Shown here in pieces: positions 52,181 through 60,127 of a stretch of 64,000 bases of DNA. The stretch lies in NCBI GenBank assembly GCA_002435325.1, contig DJMJ01000005.1:38093-102092 (forward strand). The letters run 5' to 3'. This stretch comes from Nitrospira sp. UBA6493. GTDB taxonomy: Bacteria; Nitrospirota; Nitrospiria; Nitrospirales; Nitrospiraceae. Made by a program: the position numbers and the translations under genes. Each line of letters begins with the position of its first letter. The first letter of the stretch is position 1. The notes beneath the pieces were generated by a model that ran no database searches, was not told the origin of the DNA, and saw only the letters and a program-made list of their open reading frames with translations.

Positions 52181-53211
52181 GGCTTTGGCTCCTCTCCCGA
52201 AGCGCCGGTTCGCGCCTTGAGGCGATCGAGCGGCAAGTAGGGGAGCACACGCTCTCCACCTTTGCCGTCAATGATGACCTTATCGATATTGGGCAGGATC
52301 TCTTCCATCGTTTCGATATAGAGTCGTTTGCTGATGATGTCTTTGGCTTGGTTGTATTCTTTGAGGGTTGCCACAAAACGGTTTGTTTCTCCCTGTGCGC
52401 GGTTCAGGCGTGCCTGGGCGTAGCCCTTGGCCTGGTTGACGATCTGAGCGGCCTCACCTTTCGCTTTGGGAAGAATGTCGTTACGGTAGCTTTGCGACTG
52501 ATTGATCAGTTTTTCCCGATCTTCCTTGGCGTTCGTCACATCTTTGAAGGCCGCGGCTACAGCCTCGGGAGGATCGACGTCCTGGAGTTGGATGGCTGCG
52601 ACTTGGACCCCGCCATGATACTGGTCCAGAATAGACTGTAAGAGGATCTGGGTATCCTGCTGGATTTGCGCTTTGCCCGTTGTCAACGCCTCGTCGATCT
52701 TACTCTTGCCGACCACTTCGCGCATGGCGGCTTCGGCGGCCTTGCCGATCGTATCGTGAATCTCCGCGACGTTAAAGAGATAGTTCGCCGACTCTTTGAT
52801 TTTGTATTGCACGATGAATTCGATGGCGAGGATGTTCATATCGCCGGTCAGCATCAGGGCTTCCTGCGCCAGCATTTGCTGGCGGCCTTGCCGGTCCGTG
52901 CGAAACCCGACTTCGATGCGGTGGAGCTTTTCAACTTTCGGTTGCAGGACGGTTTCGACAAAGGGGATCTTGCCGTGGGGACCGGGTCCGACCGTCCGGA
53001 CAGGGATGCCAAACCGTTTGACGACGCCTTCCTCATCAGGGGCGACAATGAAGGCGCTCTGCCAGACTAGAAAGACGACCAGACCAGCCAATATCAGGCT
53101 TTTCGTACTGCCGGATGGAATCAATCCGCGCAACTGAGACCGAGCTTCTTTAAAAGCATCATCCAGCTTGTCGCTCTTCTTGTTCCAGGGATCGTTGGGG
53201 TTCCAGACCAT
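52177..53211 (-). CDS. hflK: HflK, SPFH-domain membrane protease regulator
   Basis: A 344-residue partner of HflC. A short N-terminal polar segment beginning VWNPNDPWNKK is typical of HflK and supports the ATG at 53211 over earlier in-frame codons. The membrane helix (SLILAGLVVFLVWQSAFIV), SPFH domain and coiled coil follow. It is the first gene of hflKC, read away from arsR. Confidence 0.93.
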   Translation of the reverse strand: MVWNPNDPWNKKSDKLDDAFKEARSQLRGLIPSGSTKSLILAGLVVFLVWQSAFIVAPDEEGVVKRFGIPVRTVGPGPHGKIPFVETVLQPKVEKLHRIEVGFRTDRQGRQQMLAQEALMLTGDMNILAIEFIVQYKIKESANYLFNVAEIHDTIGKAAEAAMREVVGKSKIDEALTTGKAQIQQDTQILLQSILDQYHGGVQVAAIQLQDVDPPEAVAAAFKDVTNAKEDREKLINQSQSYRNDILPKAKGEAAQIVNQAKGYAQARLNRAQGETNRFVATLKEYNQAKDIISKRLYIETMEEILPNIDKVIIDGKGGERVLPYLPLDRLKARTGASGEEPKP

Positions 53212-53308
53212 AAGTGTGATGTGCCCTATTAAGTTGTATGACGCAGGATGGTCACGTGCGGTCACCTTAGCAGACTGATTCAGGTCACGCAACCAGGGCC
53301 TTCCCTTG

Positions 53309-53336
53309 TTGACATATCAAGAAATATTGATTTAAT
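53309..53336 (+). promoter_or_regulatory. promoter of arsR
   Basis: Consensus TTGACA (53309-53314), 16 bases, TTTAAT (53331-53336). The ArsR-type operator at 53316-53331 fills the spacer. Transcription should start near 53343, which excludes the ATG at 53335 as the start codon. Confidence 0.7.
53316..53331. promoter_or_regulatory. ArsR operator 1 (ATCAA-N6-TTGAT)
   Basis: Inverted repeat ATCAA (53316-53320), GAAATA, TTGAT (53327-53331). Its copy at 53685-53700 lies upstream of acr3. Both arms are identical in the two sites. Confidence 0.7.
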
Positions 53337-53349
53337 GTGCGGGATGGGC

Positions 53350-53664
53350 ATGGCTTCGAGGAAACATCGTGCGAAAACAGCCGCGCTGTTTCATGCGCTG
53401 GCGGACGAGACTCGACTGGAAATACTGGATTGCTTGAAGGATGGAGAGCGCTGTGTGTGCGAGTTGACCGATACCCTTCAAGCCAGCCAGTCACGGCTGT
53501 CGTTCCACCTTAAGGTGTTGAAGGACGCGGAACTGATCAAGGACCGGCCGGAGGGACGATGGATCTATTACTCGATTCATACCGACGCGATGGAGGAGCT
53601 TGAAGAGATGGTGCGGCTCCTGAGAGAAGGTGGAAGGGCCTCGCGGGGAACACCCCGCTGCTGA
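53350..53664 (+). CDS. arsR: ArsR-family arsenite-responsive repressor
   Basis: A winged-helix repressor of about 104 residues, with LFHALADETRLEILDCLK at its start, the CVC metal site in GERCVCELTD (matching the ELCVCDL type of arsenite sensors) and recognition helix QSRLSFHLKVLKDAELI. Bound As(III) releases DNA. Three ATGs are possible (53335, 53344, 53350); the predicted promoter makes 53350 the most probable and 53344 a leaderless alternative. It heads arsR-acr3-arsC. Confidence 0.9.
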   Translation: MASRKHRAKTAALFHALADETRLEILDCLKDGERCVCELTDTLQASQSRLSFHLKVLKDAELIKDRPEGRWIYYSIHTDAMEELEEMVRLLREGGRASRGTPRC

Positions 53665-53684
53665 GTATATTTTTTGCCGAACCA

Positions 53685-53700
53685 ATCAAGAATTATTGAT
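53685..53700. promoter_or_regulatory. ArsR operator 2, upstream of acr3
   Basis: ATCAA (53685-53689), GAATTA, TTGAT (53696-53700): same arms and spacing as operator 1. It suggests that acr3-arsC can be controlled separately from arsR. Confidence 0.7.
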
Positions 53701-53717
53701 TAATTGCAGGGAGTACC

Positions 53718-54794
53718 ATGGAAGCAGCTGTCACGGTATCGTCTGGAGGTGAAAAACGCCTTAATCTATTTGAACGCTATCTCTCTCTGTGGGTTGGTCT
53801 TTGTATGGTGGGAGGGGTGCTACTCGGCCAAATGGCACCGGGGATGGTCCAGACGTTTCGCATTTGGGAATTTGGCGAAGGCAGTCACATTAACTTCCCG
53901 ATGGCGGTCCTCATTTGGCTCATGATCATTCCTATGATGATGAAAGTTGATTTTGCCTCGATCAAGCGGGTGCGTGAGCGGCCCACGGGATTGGCGGTCA
54001 CACTCTTTGTAAATTGGGTCGTCAAACCCTTCTCAATGGCGGTATTCGCCTGGCTCTTTTTCAAATTCGTCTTTGCGTCGTGGATAGGCGCGGTTGAGGC
54101 GGATCAGTACATCGCCGGGTGCATTATTCTTGCGGCCGCGCCTTGTACGGCGATGGTGTTTGTCTGGAGCTATCTCACCGAGGGCGATCCGGCTTACACG
54201 TTGGTGCAAGTATCGATCAACGACCTCATTATGTTGGTGCTCTTTGCGCCGATCGTCGGGCTTCTTGTGAGCGGGGCCTCATCACTCTCCATCCCCTTGC
54301 CGGTCCTGGTGTATTCCGTGTTGGCCTTTATTGTGATCCCGCTCGTGATTGGTTCCGTCGTGCGATTGTGGCTGATTCGTCAGCATGGCGTACGATGGTT
54401 TGAGGCCGAGTGCCTCCCTCGCTTTGCCCCGGTGATGATCACGGCCTTGCTGCTCACGCTCGTCATGATCTTTGCTTTTCAAGCCGACAATATTCTCGGG
54501 AAACCCGTGCACGTGGCGCTGATCGCTGTTCCCATCCTCTTGCAGGTCTACTTCAACGCCTCGTTGGCCTACGGACTGATGACGTGGCTCCGGGTCCCGT
54601 ACGCCGTGGCCGCACCTGGTGCATTAATCGGGGCGAGTAATTTCTTTGAACTGGCTGTGGCCACTGCAATCGCCTTGTTTGGGCCTGAGTCCGGCGCCGC
54701 GCTGGCGACCGTGGTCGGTGTCTTGGTGGAAGTGCCGGTGATGCTTTCGGTCTGTCGCGTCTGCAACCGCACGAGACATTGGTTCCCAGCATAG
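53718..54794 (+). CDS. acr3: arsenite efflux transporter ACR3
   Basis: A 358-residue carrier with about ten membrane helices that exports As(OH)3 or arsenite using the proton gradient. The essential cysteine is in APCTAMVFVWS, and the conserved Glu is in ASNFFELAVAT, both expected in Acr3 and absent in ArsB. AGGGAG precedes the ATG at 53718. arsR operator 2 lies 20 bases upstream. arsC begins nine bases after its stop. Confidence 0.95.
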   Translation: MEAAVTVSSGGEKRLNLFERYLSLWVGLCMVGGVLLGQMAPGMVQTFRIWEFGEGSHINFPMAVLIWLMIIPMMMKVDFASIKRVRERPTGLAVTLFVNWVVKPFSMAVFAWLFFKFVFASWIGAVEADQYIAGCIILAAAPCTAMVFVWSYLTEGDPAYTLVQVSINDLIMLVLFAPIVGLLVSGASSLSIPLPVLVYSVLAFIVIPLVIGSVVRLWLIRQHGVRWFEAECLPRFAPVMITALLLTLVMIFAFQADNILGKPVHVALIAVPILLQVYFNASLAYGLMTWLRVPYAVAAPGALIGASNFFELAVATAIALFGPESGAALATVVGVLVEVPVMLSVCRVCNRTRHWFPA

Positions 54795-54802
54795 GAGACC
54801 GT

Positions 54803-55219
54803 ATGAAATCCACAGTGTTGTTTCTCTGCACGGGTAATTCCGCGCGCAGCCAGATGGCGGAGGGGTGGCTGCGGCAGCTAGCGGGCGACCGTTTTGACGT
54901 GTGCAGCGCAGGCACCCATCCGGTCGGTCTGAACCCCGGTTCAATAGAAGCCATGGCCGAAGTCGGGATCGATATCGCAGGGCATCGATCAAAAGGGATG
55001 GGCGAATTGGCCGATCGGTCATTCGACTATGTCATCACGGTCTGCGATCGGGCGAAGGAAACCTGTCCAATCTGGCCGGGCCGGACAACCGTGATCCATT
55101 GGAGCTTCGACGATCCGGCGGCCATCACCGATGTCGAACTGCGGCGGCTGACCTTCCGGCGGGTGCGCGACGAAATCGCGGCGTCGATTCGTAGATTCCT
55201 AAAAGAGCGGCAAGGGTAA
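54803..55219 (+). CDS. arsC: arsenate reductase, low-molecular-weight phosphatase type
   Basis: A 138-residue thioredoxin- or glutaredoxin-dependent arsenate reductase. P-loop CX5R is CTGNSARSQ near the N-terminus; the resolving cysteines lie in VCDRAKETCP. The fold matches tyrosine phosphatases (WSFDDPA). ATG at 54803 with TAGGAGA upstream is used; an earlier in-frame ATG is inside acr3. It turns arsenate into arsenite for Acr3 and ArsM. Confidence 0.93.
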   Translation: MKSTVLFLCTGNSARSQMAEGWLRQLAGDRFDVCSAGTHPVGLNPGSIEAMAEVGIDIAGHRSKGMGELADRSFDYVITVCDRAKETCPIWPGRTTVIHWSFDDPAAITDVELRRLTFRRVRDEIAASIRRFLKERQG

Positions 55220-55220
55220 A

Positions 55221-56261
55221 CTAAGCGGTTACCGCTCCGCCGCAGGACGAGCCTGCTCCGGCCGTGCAGCCATAACAATGGTTACGTGTGATGATCTGGC
55301 GGTGGGTGAGTTGCGCCGGGTTGAAGTCGCGAATATGCGTGGGCGCACCGTGCGCGAGCGGCAGATCCAGCATCTGATTGAAGTCGCAATCGTACAGCGT
55401 GCCGTCCCAACTCACCGATAAGGTCGAGCGGCACATCACACAGGCAGCGGCGGCGGGATTGAAGGCGTTGGCGAGCCGCTCCATGTAGCCCTTGTAGTTC
55501 CCGCTCTCCACCAGAAACTCGAGGAACCGGCTCACGGGCATGTTCGTAATGGTGTAGAGATGGTTGAATTCGACGCCGTGCTTGGTGCGGAGCTCTTTTT
55601 TGAATTGCGCTTCGATGGCTTCCTGCTTGGGCGGGAGAAAGGCGCCGGTCGGATTGTAGACGAGATTCAAGAGCAAGCCGCTGCCAGGCCGGCCGTATCC
55701 CAGGCGATTCAACAGGCGTAGCGCCTCAATCGACTTCTCAAAAATGCCATCGCCACGTTGCGCGTCAGTCTGACTGGCCTGGTAGGAGGGGAGCGACGCC
55801 ACGACTTCTACGCGATGGGCGGCCAGAAATTCAGCCAAGTCTGCGTGCGACGGCAACAAGAGGATCGAGAGATTGCACCGGTCCATCACGTGCCGGCCGA
55901 GCGCATGGGCCTGCTCCACCAGCCAGCGGAAATTGGGGTTCAGTTCCGGTGCGCCGCCGGTGATGTCGACCGTGGGAATGTCGGTTGTAGCGAGGGCCGC
56001 GATACAGAGTTCCGCCGTCTCTTTCGACATACTCTCGGTCCGGTCAGGCCCCGCATCGACATGGCAATGGCGGCAGGTCTGGTTGCAGAGTTTGCCGACA
56101 TTGAGTTGCAATACCGTGATACCGGTGGCGTGAAGCGGCGACAGCCCAGCCTGCGAGAGCCTGGTGTCGAAGGCCGGAATGCCGGTCGTTGAGTCCAGAA
56201 TCCGCAACTGTTGGTACGAGGAGGCTAGTGGATTCTGACGGCCTAGTAATGTGAGCGCCAT
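55221..56261 (-). CDS. arsS: arsenosugar biosynthesis radical SAM protein ArsS
   Basis: A 346-residue radical SAM enzyme. The cluster motif CxxxCxxC is Cys59, Cys63, Cys66 (CNQTCRHCHVD). A C-terminal cysteine-rich SPASM-like region has CVMC, CDFNQ and CYGCTAGAGSSC. ArsS joins the 5'-deoxyadenosyl group of SAM to dimethylarsenite, the step toward arsenosugars. ATG at 56261 is eight bases after arsM, so both are cotranscribed, arsM first. It converges with arsC. Confidence 0.9.
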   Translation of the reverse strand: MALTLLGRQNPLASSYQQLRILDSTTGIPAFDTRLSQAGLSPLHATGITVLQLNVGKLCNQTCRHCHVDAGPDRTESMSKETAELCIAALATTDIPTVDITGGAPELNPNFRWLVEQAHALGRHVMDRCNLSILLLPSHADLAEFLAAHRVEVVASLPSYQASQTDAQRGDGIFEKSIEALRLLNRLGYGRPGSGLLLNLVYNPTGAFLPPKQEAIEAQFKKELRTKHGVEFNHLYTITNMPVSRFLEFLVESGNYKGYMERLANAFNPAAAACVMCRSTLSVSWDGTLYDCDFNQMLDLPLAHGAPTHIRDFNPAQLTHRQIITRNHCYGCTAGAGSSCGGAVTA

Positions 56262-56269
56262 TGTCGCGC

Positions 56270-57457
56270 CTAGCAGCAGCCGCCGCCTGGTGTGCAGCTG
56301 GTCGTTGCCCCGCCGACCGGCTCGCCGGCTCGATTGAGGATGGCGAAGTGCGGAGCATAGCCGTCGGTTTCGAGAACCTTGAGGGTCTTGTCGCAAATCT
56401 CCATCGGCTCGCCGCGCCGAAACACATGGTGGTCATCGTCCTGCGCTTCCAGGAACGGCCCGGCCAGCAAGGCAAAATCGCCTTTCCACACACAGGGAGT
56501 CTGCTCGGGAAGCACGGCGGTCCATCGCGGATCCGCCTGATTGAGCGTCAGCGGGTCTTGCGATAAGACAAATAGCGGGGCAAATGGCGGCTGACTCAGG
56601 AGCCGTGCCGATTCCACGGTGAGCGCTTGAGGAATGCCGCGCAGATAGGTTGTCCCTCGTTCATCCACCACCCGGCTGAAGGGCCCGCGCAAGGTTGCGT
56701 GGCGCGGGCTTGGAGCCGACGCGGTGGCAGGGAGTTTGTAGCCGGTCAATGTCACCGAAAAGAAGTGAATGCCGTCGATCCGCTGCCAGGGTGATGACTT
56801 GATCAGATGAATGCCGATAAACCCTGCTTCCGCCATGCCGGCCAGATAGTCGGTGAGCGTGAGCGCGCCCGACAGGCAATCGCCCCACTTCTCCGCATCG
56901 TGGATCAGATATTGCGGCACGGGCTGGTCGGCGACGATATCCGAAATGGTGAACCGCCCGCCGAGCTTCGCGACGCGGAACATTTCACGAAAGACTTTGC
57001 GTTTGTCGGGGGCCAGATTGATCACGCAATTGGAGATGATCAAGTCGATCGTCCCGTCTGTCACCGGCATGGCGTCGGCCATGCCTTTTCGGAATTCCAC
57101 ATTGGACGAGGGATAGCCAAGATTGCCGGCCACGATGACGGCGTTCCGGCGCGCGATCTCCAGCATCGTATCCGTCATGTCGATCCCGATCACGCGGCCT
57201 GTCGGGCCGACGAGGCGCGAGGCCTCGAAACAGTCGATGCCGCCCCCCGAGCCGATGTCCAGAACGGTTTCCCCGGCGCTCACCGTCTTCAGACCGGCAG
57301 GCGTACCGCAGCCATAGGAAATCTTCAGGACCTCCTCGGGGATAAAGGATTTGAGATTGGCCATGTCGTAACTGGTCGGGCAGCACATCTGCTCACCCGT
57401 GCTGGCGGCCTTGGCATAACGGTCGCTGACCTTTTTCTCGATTTCGTCTAGTGGCAT
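56270..57457 (-). CDS. arsM: arsenite S-adenosylmethionine methyltransferase ArsM
   Basis: A 395-residue ArsM. The SAM domain has LDIGSGGGIDC. As(III)-binding cysteines fit the family spacing: Cys25/26, Cys50, Cys144, Cys194 (94 and 50 apart for the last three, close to algal ArsM). A C-terminal extension of about 150 residues ends in SCTPGGGCC, unusual cysteines that could bind As or aid delivery to ArsS. GAGGA precedes the ATG. A promoter-like pair lies at 57495-57524. Confidence 0.93.
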   Translation of the reverse strand: MPLDEIEKKVSDRYAKAASTGEQMCCPTSYDMANLKSFIPEEVLKISYGCGTPAGLKTVSAGETVLDIGSGGGIDCFEASRLVGPTGRVIGIDMTDTMLEIARRNAVIVAGNLGYPSSNVEFRKGMADAMPVTDGTIDLIISNCVINLAPDKRKVFREMFRVAKLGGRFTISDIVADQPVPQYLIHDAEKWGDCLSGALTLTDYLAGMAEAGFIGIHLIKSSPWQRIDGIHFFSVTLTGYKLPATASAPSPRHATLRGPFSRVVDERGTTYLRGIPQALTVESARLLSQPPFAPLFVLSQDPLTLNQADPRWTAVLPEQTPCVWKGDFALLAGPFLEAQDDDHHVFRRGEPMEICDKTLKVLETDGYAPHFAILNRAGEPVGGATTSCTPGGGCC

Positions 57458-57494
57458 GGTGTCCTCATTATCGCAATGGCCTAAATAATGCGTT

Positions 57495-57524
57495 TATCTA
57501 CCAACCCCTCCCGATCTACGTCAA
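57495..57524 (-). promoter_or_regulatory. promoter for arsM-arsS
   Basis: On the minus strand: TTGACG (57524-57519), 18 bases, TAGATA (57500-57495); start near 57488. No ATCAA-N6-TTGAT site is seen, so ArsR control is not evident. Confidence 0.45.
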
Positions 57525-57548
57525 CCGGGCTCCCCATGCCTCAAATAA

Positions 57549-57905
57549 TTAGAATGTGATGACCTGATATCCCTGGGACACAAGCTTTTTGAAGCTTGGA
57601 TGGCCGTCATGCTCTCCTGCCAGCTTCACGCCGCAGGCCACGACCTTCTCCTTCACGCCGAAAGCCCCGGCGCAAAACTCGCATACGCCGCCGATCCGAT
57701 CCTTTACCACGACATAGAGCCGATGAAGTTTGTGATCTGGCTTTTCCAACTCAGAGATCCATTTAGCTCCGGCGCCATCGAAAATGAGCTGGACATCGTC
57801 ACGGCCCTCCTTGAACTCCTTGACGGCTTCCAGTGCGTTCACGACGCGGCCCAATCCTTCATGGGTATCTGTGTCGGCTAATACAATGATGGCGACTTTG
57901 GACAT
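57549..57905 (-). CDS. DsrE-family protein
   Basis: A 118-residue DsrE/TusD-like alpha-beta protein (KVAIIVLADTDTHEGLGRV start; FDGAGAKWISEL; GGVCEFCAGAFGV with two cysteines, resembling the sulfur-carrier loop). Such proteins move persulfide sulfur or are of unknown role. AAGGAG precedes the ATG. It may be the first gene of the arsM group or separate. A Crp-like box lies 96 bases upstream. Confidence 0.85.
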   Translation of the reverse strand: MSKVAIIVLADTDTHEGLGRVVNALEAVKEFKEGRDDVQLIFDGAGAKWISELEKPDHKLHRLYVVVKDRIGGVCEFCAGAFGVKEKVVACGVKLAGEHDGHPSFKKLVSQGYQVITF

Positions 57906-58000
57906 GCGGCGCTCCTTTCAAGAATGAGAAGTACATTGTGACATGCCGGTGTTTCTCGGAGCGGCTCGGCCCACTCTATCCTGCAAGTACGTGATGAATC

Positions 58001-58016
58001 TGTGAGCTGGCTTACA
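58001..58016. promoter_or_regulatory. Crp-type operator TGTGA-N6-TTACA
   Basis: TGTGAGCTGGCTTACA in the divergent region between the DsrE-like and Crp/Fnr genes. It matches nine of ten bases of the Crp palindrome TGTGA-N6-TCACA. The adjacent regulator keeps Arg and Glu of the Crp recognition helix, so autoregulation is likely. Confidence 0.6.
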
Positions 58017-58133
58017 GCGGGAAGAACGGCCAGAGAGGCTTCTTTGCAGCACGTCTGTCGTAATGCGACACGGGCAGAATTGTCTTGGCTAGGGTAATCA
58101 GGTAGGCTCACGTTTTCTGAGGGACGCACGAAG

Positions 58134-58835
58134 ATGGATCAACCAGCCGCACTACCGAACAAACTCTGGTACCTCAAGCACATCCGCTTGTTCGACGGCA
58201 TGTCTCCAGCCGAAATGCAGGAGATGGAGAAGATGACGCGCATGGAAGAGGTCAAGAAGCGGCAGCCGTTGTACCTGCCGGGCGATCCCAGCACCAACGT
58301 GTATTTTCTCAAGCAGGGGCGGGTCAAAATCTCCAATGCCGACGCCAGCGGCAAAGAAGTGACCTTCGAGCTCCTTGAGGCGGGCGACGTGTTCGGCGAA
58401 CTGGAAGCGCTGGACGGGGTGCCGCGCGCGACCGCAGCCGAGGCCATGGACGACGCCCTCATCTGCGCCATCCCCCGAGAGGCCTTCACCCACTATTTGG
58501 CTACGCATCCGATGGTCACGGTCGAACTGACCAAGCTCATTGGCCTGCGGCTGAGAAAGATTCAGAGCCGCGTCGAAGATTTAGTTTTTCGCGATGTGCC
58601 CACCCGCCTCGCGCATCTCCTCATCGAGTTAGGCAAGAGTGCCGGCGCGGCGGACGCAGCCGGGACTAGGATCAAAGCCAAGCTCACACATCAGGAAATG
58701 GCGAATCTCATCGGCTGCAGCCGGGAAACCGTGAGCGCCACCCTCGGCCAATTTCGCGATCAAGGGCTGATCCAGATGGACGGCCGGACGATGACGATCG
58801 TGAACCAGGAGGGGCTAGGACAGTTAGTCGTTTGA
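58134..58835 (+). CDS. Crp/Fnr-family transcriptional regulator
   Basis: A 233-residue regulator with a cyclic-nucleotide-type beta-roll (about 25-125; GDVFGELEALDGVPRATAAE is the phosphate-binding-like cassette) and a C-terminal winged helix with LIGCSRETVSATLGQF. The recognition helix has the Arg-Glu pair of Crp (SRETV), though the third contact residue is Ala. No N-terminal cysteine cluster is seen, so it is not an Fnr oxygen sensor. The cassette resembles cAMP binders. The TGTGA box upstream fits this helix. Confidence 0.9.
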   Translation: MDQPAALPNKLWYLKHIRLFDGMSPAEMQEMEKMTRMEEVKKRQPLYLPGDPSTNVYFLKQGRVKISNADASGKEVTFELLEAGDVFGELEALDGVPRATAAEAMDDALICAIPREAFTHYLATHPMVTVELTKLIGLRLRKIQSRVEDLVFRDVPTRLAHLLIELGKSAGAADAAGTRIKAKLTHQEMANLIGCSRETVSATLGQFRDQGLIQMDGRTMTIVNQEGLGQLVV

Positions 58836-59216
58836 CGGCGCGTTAGCTTCTTGTTTTTGGTGGTGATTTAGCCACCACCAGCCATAGATCCCCAGATTCA
58901 CGACCACGACCACCGCGCCAAGTATCAGTTGAATCTCGTGTGTGAGAGTCTCCGGATAGAGGATGGGGATAACATAGCGGACGACGAAGTCTCCTTCATA
59001 GCTTCCCTCGCCCCCCTGCCTTCGCAGCCAGTTTTCCAACGGTGTCAGTGGGCAGATCCACCCGCTGAATTCGATGAACGCGCCCCAGGCCACTGCTGGC
59101 AGGTGTAGCCACATGATTCTCGGCCATTTCAGGATGAAGAGCCCGCCCAGCAGCACGAAGAGCACAAAGCTGAGGTGAATGAGAACGACGCAATCGGCTG
59201 CGAGTCGATAGAGCAT
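58824..59216 (-). CDS. DUF2784 family membrane protein
   Basis: A 130-residue membrane protein with three or four helices (LIHLSFVLFVLLGGLF; LHLPAVAWGAFIEFSG; IQLILGAVVVVVNLGIYGWW). The blocks WICPLTPLEN and GDFVVRYVIPILYPE are the DUF2784 signature. Function unknown. It overlaps the end of the Crp/Fnr gene by 12 bases tail to tail. Confidence 0.88.
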   Translation of the reverse strand: MLYRLAADCVVLIHLSFVLFVLLGGLFILKWPRIMWLHLPAVAWGAFIEFSGWICPLTPLENWLRRQGGEGSYEGDFVVRYVIPILYPETLTHEIQLILGAVVVVVNLGIYGWWWLNHHQKQEANAPSND

Positions 59217-59255
59217 GAGGCTAGTGTGGAGAAAGCAGGTGGCTGGCGCAATGGG

Positions 59256-59813
59256 CTAGTCGAACAGGCGAGGGGGAGCGTCCGGATCCGGGTACGTGAG
59301 CCCCCCATTCTCGCTGACGGCGAAGGGTGTCAGTTGGTGCCGGTCGGCCTTTGTCTCCGTCATGATGTGCCGGACGTCCCAGCCTCGGCTGACCAGTGCA
59401 TCGGAAATCAATGGACGGTGGCAGCGCCAGGGGACTGCTTCGGCGCACATGACGGCGGTTCGATGCGATCGGCTCTCAGCCATCAGCTTCTCGACCGATC
59501 TTTGAAATTCCTCCGTCTGCATGTAGTCGGCATAACCGCGAAAACTCTCGTTGCGCCAGCCGGTATTGCGAGAATCCTTCTTGGATTTGCGTAGCCCGCC
59601 TAGCGCGGGTATGTGGCGGTACTGGATCCCCGCGCTCCGCAACGACGGCGCCAGGGCGTTGGTGTTGAATTGAGGGTTGTAGCGTGAGCGAGGGACGGTG
59701 CGCACATCGATGAGTTCGGCAATGGTGTGGGCTCTGAGCAGCGCGATGAATTCTTCGATCGGCCTGGTCGAATGGCCGATGGTCCAGAGGGTGGGACGTA
59801 GTCCATCACTCAC
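59256..59813 (-). CDS. DUF488 family protein
   Basis: A 185-residue protein with the DUF488 blocks LWTIGHSTR, LIDVRTVPRSR, PALGGLR and CAEAVPWRCHR, containing the conserved cysteines and arginines of the family. Function not established. Start ATG overlaps the TfoX stop by four bases. Confidence 0.88.
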   Translation of the reverse strand: MSDGLRPTLWTIGHSTRPIEEFIALLRAHTIAELIDVRTVPRSRYNPQFNTNALAPSLRSAGIQYRHIPALGGLRKSKKDSRNTGWRNESFRGYADYMQTEEFQRSVEKLMAESRSHRTAVMCAEAVPWRCHRPLISDALVSRGWDVRHIMTETKADRHQLTPFAVSENGGLTYPDPDAPPRLFD

Positions 59814-60124
59814 GGCTGGCCTGCCTGCTTGGCCCAGTCGGTCAATTGCTCCGCATCCTCGATCACGTCGAGCGGGACTTCATAATATGATTTGAGCGAC
59901 TGCCTGGCGTTGGGCTTGAATGGCTTCATTCCCTGGTCTTGATACCGCGTGACGGTGGCTGGGGAGACTTTGAAGTAGAGCCGGCCCTTGTGGACGATGC
60001 CGAAAAATGTTTTCCCTGAGTAGAGTCCGAATCCGCCGAACATGGCGCGACAGGTCAGGCCTCGCAGATCGGCCAGTTGATCTAGCACAAAATCCTTGAA
60101 GCCGTCGGATTTTGCCATCGGCAC
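59810..60124 (-). CDS. TfoX/Sxy N-terminal domain protein
   Basis: A 104-residue protein with the TfoX N-terminal fold (MFGGFGLYSGKTFFGIVHKG, then LYFKVSP and SYYEVP). In gamma-proteobacteria longer TfoX proteins govern competence; the isolated N-domain form is widespread and of unknown use. It is coupled to the DUF488 gene and three bases from the methyltransferase. Confidence 0.85.
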   Translation of the reverse strand: MPMAKSDGFKDFVLDQLADLRGLTCRAMFGGFGLYSGKTFFGIVHKGRLYFKVSPATVTRYQDQGMKPFKPNARQSLKSYYEVPLDVIEDAEQLTDWAKQAGQP

Positions 60125-60127
60125 TTT

